Shown here piece after piece: positions 49,846 to 62,941 of a DNA stretch of 64,000 nucleotides (position 1 is the stretch's first letter; each line of letters starts with the position of its first letter). The notes below the pieces were generated by a model. That model was not told the DNA's origin, made no database searches, and saw nothing but the letters and a program-made list of their open reading frames with translations. A program made the translations under genes and the position numbers. The DNA is taken from NCBI GenBank assembly GCA_963513935.1, contig OY740768.1, positions 70,798,877-70,862,876 on the forward strand, given 5' to 3'. This stretch comes from Aphrophora alni (taxonomy: Eukaryota; Arthropoda; Insecta; Hemiptera; Aphrophoridae).

Positions 49846-52410
49846 AACTTCTTATTTCATCGATCATAAAGCGCTAATATCTATTATAAAGGATATCAAA
49901 AGTACCCTTTGTCTTTTCGTTACGTTACGCCATAAATACACAAACGCGGCTGACGTAGATTCGTCAATATGTGTTTGGGCACCTGTGCTGTCGGATCTGC
50001 AAAGTTTTTGGAATGGTTCTCAGTTAAATATTGCAAAACCAAACCAGGATTGTATTGGATTCCAGAATAAAATATCCACATGTTGGAAACACATTTGACC
50101 TACACTCCTGTGTATCTGATAAACGGCCTGGAGCTGCACAGAGCTGCACTATTTAATTTACACTTGTTCATTTCAAATCCTAAGGTACTGGCCATAACTA
50201 GCAATCACTATGTAACAAATATATAGTCGTTTACGTGAAAGTTTAAAAAATTATGTTTGGCTTTAATGCAAACAACTTCTCGTTTATCATCCTTTGAAAA
50301 AGAAAGAAAAGAACAGCCATGAACAACCCTAGCCCTCGAATACTCTAATAGCGTCAAAGTTGAAAGAGAATAATAGTTGCCATCCCTCGTGAATGCGGTT
50401 AGGGAGCCTCTAAGAAAAACCAAGTAGCAGTATGTGTTATTCCCAGGTTGGATGTAGAAGTAACCGTTCTGTGAGATGAATAACGGGCTCATTTAAGAAA
50501 ACATCTTTAAATCTGAAATAGATTTAGACCTAATCATTATTTACACATAATAATTCAGTTATTTAGATAACAAAATATGTGTTAAATATAACATCATTTA
50601 CATATAAATCTTATTTTTATTAACGATAATAATTTTTTATAACATGCTTCTATGTAATAAATTATAATATTTTTCGAATTAATCAAATGTAATATCACTA
50701 CTACTTAAAAACTCTCATACACCCATACACTCTAAGTAGATTACTGGATAGATATTAAACCTATTTTGATAAATAAACTGTCATAATTGTACATATGTAA
50801 AATAATTGTGATAAATAATCTGTGCTCTTCAGTCAAATTGCACTCCACCCGGTTTCCTTTTTCATCGACAGTTACTTCACAGAACCTTCTGACTACGCAA
50901 ACTTTTGTCGACTAAGCAAACAGACTGATTGAAGTAATCATTATTATTGGTGTGGATTAAAAAATACTTTTGTAATGTTAGTTTTGTTAATAAAATTATC
51001 AGTCTTCAAAATTCTGATAATTATTGAAGGTCAGAAGTTGATATTATAAATGGTACATTTACACCATATGTGCAAGTAAATTGTGTAATGAAAGAAAAAA
51101 AAATCATCATTTGTTGATGGTTTTAAAGTGGGAAGTAGGTAAAAATATTTTAAATTAAAACACAACAAAATATATGACATGTAGTTTCACGTGGAACATC
51201 GAAATATTACATTTTATTGGTAAATGTTAACTAAGTTCAACATGATATTTATAAAATAAAAAGACTACGACCTACATTACTCATAATGTCATTTCATTTA
51301 ATCAATTAAAAGTGCAAATAAATTTATCCCAAAAATGTTATATGGATAATTACTAGTAAATAGTTTTAATTCTGTATAATCACTGCATAGCTAAAACTGT
51401 TGCCTTAATTGTGTACGTATTTGATAGTGCATTAAAATTTAATTTTTAACTAAGACATATAATAAAGTTGTTCACACATCCAAAATCATAACCAACTGTT
51501 TAAATACCTAAGTAAGATCGTAAATCAATTTTATTATCAGACTACACTAAATCCATAAATATACTCTTTTCCTTGAATGAAATAATTTAGTTTAAAATAG
51601 TTTAATACAATATAAAATAACATTTATATTTATCTAAAAACTACTCTTATGTAGTTGTTAAATCTTTCGACAAATACATCTTTTTACTTCATTATCAACT
51701 GATTTTACTTCATTTTCAACTGATATAATTCCACAATTTTTTTCATTTAATTCCTTATTAACGTATTAAATTTATTATTTTTTAATTTTAAACCTTTAAT
51801 AACATGTAAGAATTTGCTGCAATGTTACTAATCTTAATAGCGTCACTCATTTTTTCAAATTCTTTTAATAATTAACACCATATTTTATTAATTTTGTATT
51901 TATTAAACATTTTTTGTAGTAAGTTTCTACAAATATATTAAGATACTGTATTTATTACATTTAATAAAATAAATATATACTCTCATATTTGATATAATTA
52001 TAAACATTTCATAAATAATCAAATGATAATATTGTAATTTATCGTTTTAGAAATGTTTTTCTAATAGCTTTATGAGTTTCATTTGCCTCGGTCATTGTAT
52101 CTTTTATTTTATTTTTATTATTACTTTAAGATCCTTATATTTAAATAATTATTTTATTTTTATAGGTTTACGATTTAGAACATTTCATTAGTATTTAGTT
52201 TTATCCATTTTTTATTAGGACAAATTGGGGTTCTATATTTTTCGTATTCTTTTTACATTTGTCACAATAAATTAAAGATACTAAATTCATGTAGAAACCA
52301 AAGTAATTATTTTGAAACCAAACGAACTTATCAATTACTGTTTTAGTTTTTAATTAACATCATTTATTGTATTAAGTGTGACCACAGTCGGTTATTGGTG
52401 AAATTACATG

Positions 52411-52628
52411 ATAAGGTAAACAAATAGTACTCACAAGTAAATTTCACAAAATAAAAAATATATTGATTACAGTTATTTCGTGGTTAAGCATGATCAGACA
52501 ACTAAAAATTATCTTGGTTTGTAAATTTTAGTTCTTAGTTGTCTGATAATGCTTAACCGCGAAACAGCTATTAAAAATATATTTGTATGTTGTGAAATTT
52601 ACTTGTGAGTACTATTTGTTTACCTTAT
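52411..52628. mobile_element. Palindromic element with hammerhead-like arms
   Basis: Two 93-bp inverted arms (52411-52503, 52536-52628) share ATAAGGTAAACAAATAGTAC, TCACAAGTAAATTTCACAA and GTTAAGCAT-ATCAGACAAC. Read outward-in, each arm has CTGATAA or CTGATCA, a TGCTTAACC hairpin region, GAAA and a short tail. The layout resembles the other Penelope-like palindromes. G8 of the core is altered in both arms, so the motif is probably inactive. Only about 32 bp separate the arms. Confidence 0.7.
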
Positions 52629-55600
52629 TATTTATTTTATTGAAGGAATTTGTTAAATGTTCAAGGATTTGTTTAGATTTTTGAAGTTTTGGCAAAAATT
52701 ATTGTTTGGTTTCAAACGTACTTTAGGGACGTTAAAATAAACTGTGATCATATACCAGTGTTTGAATGATACATATATCATTCTTGAGTGTCGATGTTAT
52801 AATTTGATTGTTGTAGATACTATATCACTGAGGATGTGATATTGTTGTTGAAATAAAAAAATCAACGTTATTTTGAGAGAACGTGTCATGTACTTATAAT
52901 TCTTAGAAGATGTACCATCTTACAAGATCATCATATTTTTATTCAAATTAAAACATGAATACATATAAAAGATAAAGGAAATAAATAATAGTTAAGGGAT
53001 ATTTTTATTATATATTATAATATTGTCAATTAAATTCATACTATAAATTTAACTCGTAATTGATAAAAAGTCTTTTCATTCATTCCCAATTATATTGAAT
53101 AATTTAATAATAAAAATAACAACCTCGTTATTGAACATAATTATTTACTAATGATATATAAATAAACAAAATTTAAAGAGATTTTCTCAATGTCAATAGA
53201 TAGTCTGAGAAGTGAACAGTTGTTCTTAAAACAAAATCAATTAAAAAAAACAACAAGAAATAATTTATAATAAAAATTATAAAAAAAATACACGTACTTT
53301 ATAATATCTATTTACAAAAGAAAAGGATAGAATTATTCTTTCTCTAACATACTGCTACGTCAGAGACTGAGGTGAGTGGTCAAAGGTGTTGTCAAAAAAA
53401 TGGTTTGGTGCTCAGGTAATCGTTGACTCGATTTTCAATTAGTTTTATATCCTATTTAGACAACACAACCACACTCACTCTCACACATGCACATGAAACT
53501 AGAAACTACTATAGTGGAAACCCATTACAAAATTTACATAAAATAAAATAATATAATACAAACAGCAGAAAAACTATTTCTCTACACCCACCCATACATA
53601 AATCTCAAGAGATAAAATTTTGAATATTCTGGAAAGTAGTTTTATATGTTCAATTTCATTTTTCATTTTTTTCATAATTATTGTAAAGTTATTTATGAAT
53701 TTTCATTATACAATCGAAATTACTTTTAGTGGACCTATCATAATTTTGTATACAATTCGACTCCGAATCATTAAAAATTATAAATATATCAACATATCTG
53801 AAGGACTGATTCCTTGAAAATATAAAATTTAGTTAACTTTGTTATAAAATTTAACAAATTTGTATTCCTTTTTATTTCACTGTCGATAATAATCCCTACA
53901 CCTCAATTTTCTTAATAAACTTATTACTCAACACTTCTCTACAGATACAATTATTGTACGTTTTAACTTGGGTAATAAATAATGTTATGCTTGAAAAAAA
54001 AATTATATAACTAGTTTTTCTATACTTAATATCATTCTATTTCTAAAACCAATATTTGACAACGCGTAAGTTATTTTTCATGATCAATATCACGTTGGAA
54101 GGATCTGCCATATAAATAGAAATGTCACCTACATTAGAAAACAATCTACCTACAACATTGAGAGTAGAAATACCATTAACATAAGTTTGGTCCTAAAACA
54201 GACCCTTGAGGTGTTTCTATTTTATTTGTCTTATTTTATTTCAAACTTTTCTTATTTTCACACACTTTTTCTCTCTAAAATATCAAACATAATAAATTCA
54301 ACACAACATATTAATAACATAATTAAAAAGCCCTCCAATAAAATATTAAAGGAAACAATGTCGAAAAGTGTTGATATCAAGAAACAACCTACTTATTTCC
54401 TTACCATTATTTAAACCATAATTTTATATAGTTTATAAAATTAGACAGGACTCCTTGTCTAAAACCATATTCATTTACACTGAAAAATAAAATTTTCCAT
54501 AGATATCTTAACAATTTCTTTTTCATTATTTGTCTAATCTTTTCATAACTGTACCGAAAGGAGAAATAAGTCTAAATTACTGCAATTGTTTTTACAGTCA
54601 TTTTTGTGTAAGGAAAACAATAGCTTCTTTAACTGAGCATTAAAAATAACTAACTGAGCATCCTAATTGTAACTAAAATTAAATAAGTATAATAATATGT
54701 CGAAAACTTTACTGTATATAGCTTAAACTAATTTTATCAATACTCGAGGAGTTACAGTTGTTCTAACAAACTATAGTACTTACAATATCATCTCTTAACA
54801 TTGTCTCTACAAACATAGATGACACCTCCCACTTGACTTTAAAACATGACTCTGTGCTGCAGTGTCCGTATAATCTGATTAACATTAACACACGCAGAAG
54901 ATATATGACCAAATTTATTATCTAACAGCTCAGGGATATCTTAAAATTTTGTATTAATGAGAAATCTGAGATTACTTTATTACTCTTTTGTTCCGTAATA
55001 AAACTTAAAATAAGCCTCATATTCTCGGAATAATTCATAGAATTTGAAATAGGTAATATCCTTAATCTATTGTAAATGTTTTAAATCTTTTTAAATAGTA
55101 AACAATAGGTTTTATTTTAGCTTACAATAATATTAAGATATATCATTAATTTATAAAGTACATTTTTACTTTTCACGTATACGTAGTGTAAGATAATTAT
55201 TGACCTTAAAATCGATGTTCTTTTTCTGAGGGATATATTCGTTTATGAGAACCCATGAGTGCAAAAAAATGTGGTTATATGAATGATGTGTCGTATGTGC
55301 AATGCTCCATATCCGAAACACATGAATCGATTTAATACCAATTGTTATGTAGGACAAATCTCTGGACATTTTACGATTTATAAGGTAACTTAAAACTTGG
55401 GAGTAACTTTCATAAGGAAAAAAACACAAAGTTACTATTTTCTCAAAATAAGCTCAAATTATTTTGTTAAATAATTATTGAAATATATCTCCTAAGGTTA
55501 CAAAAAACCGTGTTAGTCCCTATTTCTTCAAAATTACTGGTTCGTGAGTTATTGTTTTTTAAAAATAGTCATGGAGATGTTTTAAAAAGCAAAATTTCTC

Positions 55601-56609
55601 CTACCCATGGATTTCCAATTTTAATAAAATGTGGAAATTAATAAAGAAAACTCGTGTGCAAAATAGCAAGTAATCAATATTACGATTTAGAAGTAAATGG
55701 TAAAAACCAAAATGAACCTTGAACGTCATTGAAAGTTTGATTTTAGTCTTTAGAGACGATGAGGACGTGTTATTTCACTAACGTATTTTAAGTTTAGGCC
55801 CTTATTAATAATTATTTTTTTCCTAGACTGCGTCCATGGCTCATTTTCACTTTTTGATTGACAACTTACAGAAATGACATTTGTTGGTTAAGATTAGTTT
55901 TGTGGAATGTTTATTTGGTTTTTGAGATAGGAAATGTTAGGCAATGTTTATTTACTATGGTAAAATCGATATTAAAAATTTTACTCCATATAGGTTTTTA
56001 GAAAATAAGTAATTATAGTTTTTATAATACACTCACAATATAAATACTAAAATCAATTATTCAAATTGAATATCTATAAAAAATCTTATACGAAACAAAA
56101 GTAACTCTGTGCCTAAAATCCTTAATTTAGACAATTTATTTATATAGTATTACAACATTTAAAATATTTTGTTTTATTTATTAATGGGTTTTTGGGTTCT
56201 TCAAACAATGTGGGGTTTTAAAATGTGAAACCTTTTATGCTTTAACCGGCGATATTCTAAGTTTAAAAAACAACAAAGTATGTATGTTTTTAAGCGTTCT
56301 TATACGTTATATACAGGAAACTCAATGTGATCAAACTTTAAATATGATGAAGCCTACGTATGAAAAATGAATTTCTGATTCATAAATTTTAAAATAAATT
56401 TTTAACTGAAGTAATATGCAGAGTATTCAATCCCCTCAGTATAAGTTATACTATTAATAAACTATGTAATATATACACAATTTCCAAATGTTTGTTAAGA
56501 ATAACGTCCCAAGCAATTGTGTCTAATCGTAAATAAAAACACAGTTCAGGATTAAGTCATATATTATATAAAAAATGAACCTTACCGCCGAGATTAAAAA
56601 ATTAATTTC

Positions 56610-56849
56610 AATAAAATTATACTGATGCTTAGGATCAGATTTAGACATAAACGAAGCTTTTTGTATACATTCAATTGAGCCTATTCCAATTTAATAAAAT
56701 TATACTGATGCTTAGGATCAGATTTAGACATAAACGAAGCTTTTTGTATACATTCAATTGAGCCTATTCCAATTTAATAAAATTATGCTGATGCTTAGGA
56801 TCAGATTTAGACATAAACGAAGCTTTTTGTATACATTCAATTGAGCCTA
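56610..56849. repeat. 83-bp tandem repeat, three copies
   Basis: Units start AATAAAATTATACTGATGCT at 56610, 56693 and 56776. Copies 1 and 2 are identical over nearly the whole unit; copy 3 has one A-to-G change and lacks the last nine bases. Such identity implies a recent duplication or an assembly effect. Confidence 0.95.
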
Positions 56850-59800
56850 TAAGACAATACGGGGTGGGAGCCTGATTTTCTGGAATGTGCTTTTCTGAAA
56901 ACCTGGTTGTTAGGGAAAATCCGTTTTCCGGAAATTCTATGACATTATAAAGCTGACGAAAGGATTGAGCAGGAGTAAAGGTGGAGTGTGGATGGGGTGA
57001 GACGTTGCGAGCGGATGAAGAAGAGTGGGGTGGGGAGGTCGCGGGAGAGAAGTTGTGAGGTTGGGGTGAACAGTAATATAATTGATATAAAAAGTAGAAA
57101 AGTAGGGAATTATGGTTTTAATCAAATTAAGTTGTTATCGTTTCGCAGGGACCAGGTTGATCACTATACAAATAATGGCGCTAGTTTAAAATTTTATGAG
57201 AACGAAATAATATATCACCAAAAGAACGAGAACAGGAAAATACAACAACTGTGAGGTTAATAAACTAAGAAAAAAAAATTAAATTAAAAATTAAACTGAA
57301 AACCCTAATCCACAACAGTGTGGCATAAGTGGATTATTTCAACAGGGAATGTTGAAAAATAAATAATAATACATTTGAAGTAAAAGAAAGATGAGCGACG
57401 GTAATAACTGAAGTTACCTACAGGTATTAAAAAAAAAAAATTAAGCCTGGGTAAGGGCGGGAGAGAAATACGAGTATTTAGTACTTTATAATTGGAGACA
57501 GTAACCAAAATAAATAAAAAGAGTGAATATCACTAATATTTGGTATGATTAAGGAGTATAAAGATAATTTAAATAACCTAAATTTCCCATATTGGTTTTC
57601 CTTACGGACAAGAGAAACTTATTCAATCGTTTATATATCGTTGGATACCAAAACAATAAATAAGTAGCGGAAATTTTTTTTAATAGTTAGTCTTAATATA
57701 GGATCTCACACTGCCAATAAATTTTCTCGGTATACCATGAAAACGAATTTTAATATGTTAAACCTTAGCAGTGCCTTGATAGTTTTTGTTTATTTTTTAC
57801 AAATCTGAAGTATTTTAAAACATAAAATCCCTATAGAAGGTAGCAAAATTATAAAAATTACAATTTAGCAAGGTTGAGATGTAATGTTAAGTCTGAGAGG
57901 TTAGGTTAAACTGTAATAGGTTAAGATTTGCCTAAGTAAAAGCGACAAAAGAAATAAACCTGTGAACGTCAAAATGGTAAAAAAGAAATCAACAAATCTT
58001 TTTTGAGAAAATATAACTTTAGATATTTAATTAGGTAAATTGCTTAAAATTATAAAAGTAAGCTAGAAAAGAAAATAAGCTTATATAAAACAAAATGCCT
58101 GATTTAAATTGACCAATCATTGACATCGACCAATAATTCAATGATATCTCCAAATGTGATAAACTTACCAAACCATTGAAACATGCCGACGAAAATGTCT
58201 TCTTAACTTAGGTTAGAAGGGAAATATAAAACAATCCAGAAAAGAGTAAATAATTGATTACTCTAAGTCGAGAAAAAATAATATTATCTAGTAATTACTT
58301 GTTTTGGATAAATAAAATGTAGTTTAAATGTGATCTTAACAGAAATTGACAGGACCCATCAATGTAGGAATATAAAGCCAACAAGTTAGTCAAAGACTTT
58401 TTTCTTCAGTTTTGAAAGAAAAACAAACAAATAGTGCTCCTGGACTAATTAATTTTAGAAGGCAAGGAAAAAAAAGTGTGACTAACCTATGTGCTACCAA
58501 CTGAAAGGTAAGAGTTGTGATATCGTAGAATACCCATCAAAGGTAACCTTATTTTAGGCACAGCAATATTTTTTCTAGAATGTCCATGGATTCACTTAAC
58601 ACTGTAATTAATTATAATAATTAATATTAATAACCTTATTCAAGTAACCAGCTCACCGTGGAACCAGCTTTGATAAATTATTTGGAAACATTAATGGTAA
58701 CTGAAGCGAATACAAACGTATTATATATACATTCAAAACCTACACATTCTACACATTGCAAAACCTAGCCCTACTATTTTAGGTCTATTTAGCCTTAGAA
58801 TAACCAAATTTCCACACTCAGAACATTAAGCTTACAAGAAAGGCCAGGGATGCGACAACATTTGAAAACTAACCCCACATTTAAATTTGAGAAACTTCAA
58901 AGTTTTTAAGTTGATAAAACCGGACTAATCAAGGAGCCATCTCGACTGGTGGTAGACTAGACTGCTGGAGTATACTAAAATTCCAGAGATAGCAACTTAG
59001 TCTTTCCAGATTCTCTTTTCATAACCTAGATTGCTACCAACTGATACGAGAAGTCAGCTTTATTGAAAAGTTTGGGAAACATTGAAATATGACCTATCTT
59101 GGAAACCTTTTTTCACCAAACTACTGGTTAGATCTATGGAAAACTCAACACTGTAAATTATATTTTACACTACTCCTTGACATAAATTATGTAAAACAAA
59201 TATCAAAAGAAATATTTATATTGAGAAAATTGTATTGTGAAATTGATATTTTCAAATATACACTGCCATTTAACTTATGGTACCATCATTAGGGGTAATA
59301 ATCATACTGAAATTAAAGTTTTTATATTACAAAGAGATCAGTTAAAGTGATTTGTGGAGTGAAGCCAATGTTCTATTGTAACACTTTTATAAAAAAACCT
59401 AGGTATTTTGACAATCCCATAAATTTACATAATGGATTGTTTACTATATTTAAAAAGAATACACACTTTTTTTTTATTTAATGCTTCCATCCACGGTTAT
59501 GAGACTAACAAGGGGTTAATAGAAGAAACAATCATTGTCGTTTCAAATCTCAATGAAGAATTTTGATAATAATTGAGTTAACAGCCTTCCTGATAAGACG
59601 AAGCAATTATATTTTAAAATTAATAACAAAAAGCCAATTGATAGAGAAGGGTATTTACCGAATCAATGAGTTAATGGTTTTGCTAATTCAATTAGGTAAT
59701 ATAGATAGATCATGATATAATATATATATTTTTTGCTTTACTATTTATTTTGTGTATTGTTAGTTGTGATATTTATTTTAATTTTATTAATTGTTTACTA

Positions 59801-61505
59801 ATGTTTAAGTAGGCCTGTTTGTAGATTTAATTTTAATAAAACATATTTGGGTTTAATTTTTAACCTAACCAGATTTTCGTAAACAAATTATTTAAATGTC
59901 ATTCTCAATCAAATAAACAAATTTTCAACTAGATATTGAAATTTCATAAATGGATAATGTCGTTGTCTAGATCCGGCACCGATTTACTTGGAAAAAATGA
60001 CAAAAGAATAAAATGTCAAATTTTGTTTATTAAAAAGGGTACTTTACCTTGATTAATAAATTCTTGCATATGTTCACTAGAAAGTAAATAAAAACTACCA
60101 ATAAAAAAAAATTATTCTAAGACCACTTCTCATTTAATTACAATGCTTTAAATTTTCTTAAAATGACCAACTGTGGCTGTAAACATGATTTTTTTTTTGC
60201 GAATTTGACCATTGATTTCTTGTAAGACACATACTTTGTCCAAGTTTCCCATTTGTTGCATTATTAGTGAAAAAAAACTTGAATCTAGGAATTTGAATAT
60301 TTTGAGGGTATGAACTACTCTTAATCTTACTATACCCTACCATTTCGATAGTCCATTTATTCCGAATATTTAATTTAATTTTATTTATTTTTTTTTATTA
60401 TTTTTTTTTTTACAACCCACAGAACCGGAGATATTAAAAAAAATAGTGTAGCGATGCACTATCAATGCACTAAAAATTCATTTTTATGCACTTTTCTAGC
60501 GAAGCTCAAGTTCAATTTTGCTATTTTTTTTCTGTTTCCTACTCAGTTGCATGTACAATTAGAAAAAAAAAAACCAAAATTCAACTTCTCAGTTACATCA
60601 CTTCTCATAAATTTTTTGGACCCCGTTAAAAAGGATCATATCACACAAGAAATAACAATTAATTATTCTCCCATCAAGTCAAATTGTCTAATTCAAAACC
60701 ATTGGTATCTATCAGTTTTTCCTTTTAGAATCAACTGAAAATGTTTAATGGAACTGAGAATACAACGGTAGGAATTGAAAAATTATCCTTCTTCTCAGCA
60801 TCTTACTTTTCCCCAGATATTTGTTTACATAAAAACCATTCATTATGTGTTCTTTTCATTATAGAAACTGCAGGCGATACATGGTTATGGACTGGTGTTT
60901 GATTCTATAACCGATGATACCAACAGAATTGCTTTCGAGATATACACCAATAAAAAAAAGTATATATCTAAAAATTAATAAACAGTATGTTCTTGTAAAT
61001 ATGTTTGCCCATATAACCTATTTAAATTAGTCTAACTTAAACTGTAAACTATCAGAATGGTAACAATTCTAGTCAGATTTTATTATAATTTGCTTGTATT
61101 TATAACAACTGTCGACTTGATTTATAAGGATAAATCTGCATGTATTGTTAATATAAATGTTGAGGTAGACAAAATAAATTTCTTTTCAAATAAAAACATA
61201 ATGAGTACAGCTAATGATGTAGTCTAGCCTAACACAAAGCATTGTCCTGATTTTATTAAAACGTCGACGCCATGATGGTACAACATTCATGTTTTCTATG
61301 TTAAACACTTCATAACATGTTGTGTTATGGATCTTTTGCAATAATTAGTTTACATTCACACTACTTAGCTAATCGTGATTTATGTCAATGATACAATATA
61401 TAATTCAAACTAACCTGTTTTAGTTGTTAACATCTCAAAATTATTATATAGTTGATCTGAAATAATTTACTAATGTAATGGATCGTTCTTTATACATTAC
61501 AATGA

Positions 61506-62160
61506 TCTCACAAGTACTTGATTGAAATACAAATATGAATTTAAACAAGTTTAATAGATTACAATAAATGTAATTTTAAAAAAGTAGCTCGTAACACTTT
61601 ACAAAATATCACAATTATTCTTGACTTGATTGAAATAAAATTATTAATTTAATTGATTGTAATAAATATAATAAAACATAATTTCACCGGTTTCATATCA
61701 CTAAATCTCACTGTTATTCTTAACTTGTTTGAAATAAAAGTTATTATTTTAATAGATTATAATAAATAAACTTTACCTATTTCAAGTAACAAGATTTCAC
61801 AATTTTCTTAATTGAAATAAAATACTATATTTAATGGATAAATATAGTAAAGAAATATAATGCGACTTAAAGTAGCCGGTTACAGATCCCTAACTCTCAC
61901 AATTATTCATATCTTGATTAAAATAAAAATACTAGTTTAATGGATAAATATAAATATAAATACTAATATTTATATTTGAGACATAACGTAGCCGGTTACA
62001 AATCTCAAAATCTCACAATTATTCATATCTTGATTAAAATAAAAATACTAGTTTAATGGATAAATATAAATATAAATACTAATACTTATAATGAGACATA
62101 ACGTAGCCGGTTACAAATCTCAAAATCTCACAATTATTCTTATGATTGTTTAAAATAAAT
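61506..62160. repeat. Decaying tandem array, about seven units of 90-118 bp
   Basis: Units start with TCTCACAATTATTC-like sequence near 61506, 61609, 61706, 61796, 61894, 62011 and 62125, followed by a CTTGATTAAAATAAA-like segment. GTAGCCGGTTACAAATCTCA occurs near the end of the later units. The units at 61894-62124 are nearly identical, while those at lower coordinates are more diverged and shorter. Confidence 0.88.
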
Positions 62161-62325
62161 TTACGAATTTGATTGTAACTTGTAGAAGAAACTATAAATT
62201 AAAACTATATGCTAATTTTTTTTAAATAATGTCCTATTTGTTTAACATATTCGTTCAGCTTCTAATAAATTTATTTATATTTATAATAACGTGATAATGT
62301 TATTATTTATTGTCAAAGTACTTAC

Positions 62326-62454
62326 TTGTGGGTGGGGTCCAAGTAATAATGAGGTCAAGAAGTCTCTTGGAAGCGTTGTATACTTTAGAGGTCACTTGAA
62401 GATCATGTGCTAATGCCGCATACACAATGTTTGTTGTCTCCTCGACCACCATTT
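62326..62454 (-). CDS. RTK exon: FN3-like extracellular segment
   Basis: It reads EMVVEETTNIVYAALAHDLQ then VTSKVYNASKRLLDLIITWT and PPT. 'LIITWTPP' is the B-strand tryptophan region of a fibronectin type III domain; YNAS is an N-glycosylation sequon. The acceptor is TTGTGTCACAG and the donor is ACAA|GTAAGT. It has two split bases at the start and one at the end, both fitting their neighbours. Confidence 0.92.
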
Positions 62455-62892
62455 CTGTGACACAATATATTGTAGTTTAGGGAGTTATAAAACATAACGT
62501 TGATTTCTAGAGCTTGATTCAAAACTACACAGCCAAACTTCGGGAAAATATTGTACATGCAAAATTAAAGATAAATGTTCCTTTTAACATATGTTCGGAA
62601 TCCTTTATTTTGCATCTGACGGCCTGTGTTTTTCAGTTTGTTTACTTCTTTTTGTTCTAGATTTTGAAATATTATAAATTATAAAAGATTTTCAGTCTAG
62701 ATTTCATGTAAAATCCACAGTTATGTATATCTATCATTCAGGCCGAGAAAATGTTTTGTTATGCTATAGGTATAATTCTAATGTCCTACTTTGTAGATTT
62801 TATTAATATCTCTTTAGCTAAACTATTATTATTTTTCAATATAGAAGCAAAGGAAATATCGTAATACCAAAACGGCCTAGAGCATATTTTAC
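62455..62892. other. Intron, nothing recognised
   Basis: Short AT-rich intron between two extracellular exons. No other features were seen. Confidence 0.6.
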
Positions 62893-62941
62893 CTGATTCT
62901 GTGGAATTTAAAACATCTTCTAATTCGTTGTTAAACTGCCT
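62893..62941 (-). CDS. RTK exon: extracellular, most upstream seen
   Basis: A 49-nt exon reading RQFNNELEDVLNSTES, with an NST glycosylation sequon. The acceptor is TTGATTGCAG with a codon-boundary start; the donor G|GTAAAA leaves one base that completes Glu in the next exon. Short, so it rests on good splice sites and a matching phase. Further upstream exons, including the signal peptide, must lie beyond 64000. Confidence 0.78.

Larger units (their letters stand above)
49554..62325. other. 12.8 kb intron with scattered repeats
   Basis: The largest intron. The flanking exons join in phase in the middle of an FN3 fold, so no constitutive exon is expected inside. Contents recognised: degenerate CCTAA stretch (49.72-49.85 kb), palindromic element (52.41-52.63 kb), three-copy 83-bp repeat (56.61-56.85 kb) and a decaying tandem array (61.5-62.16 kb). 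The remainder is AT-rich with nothing supportable. Confidence 0.6.

Noticed and set aside
50208..50492. 94-codon minus-strand open frame (NGYFYIQPGNNTYCYL...) in the largest intron, extracellular-looking
   Set aside because: The exons at 62326 and 49553 join in phase in the middle of an FN3 strand (TWTPPTSGRQPESY). An inserted exon would break the fold. No good splice pair keeps the frame.
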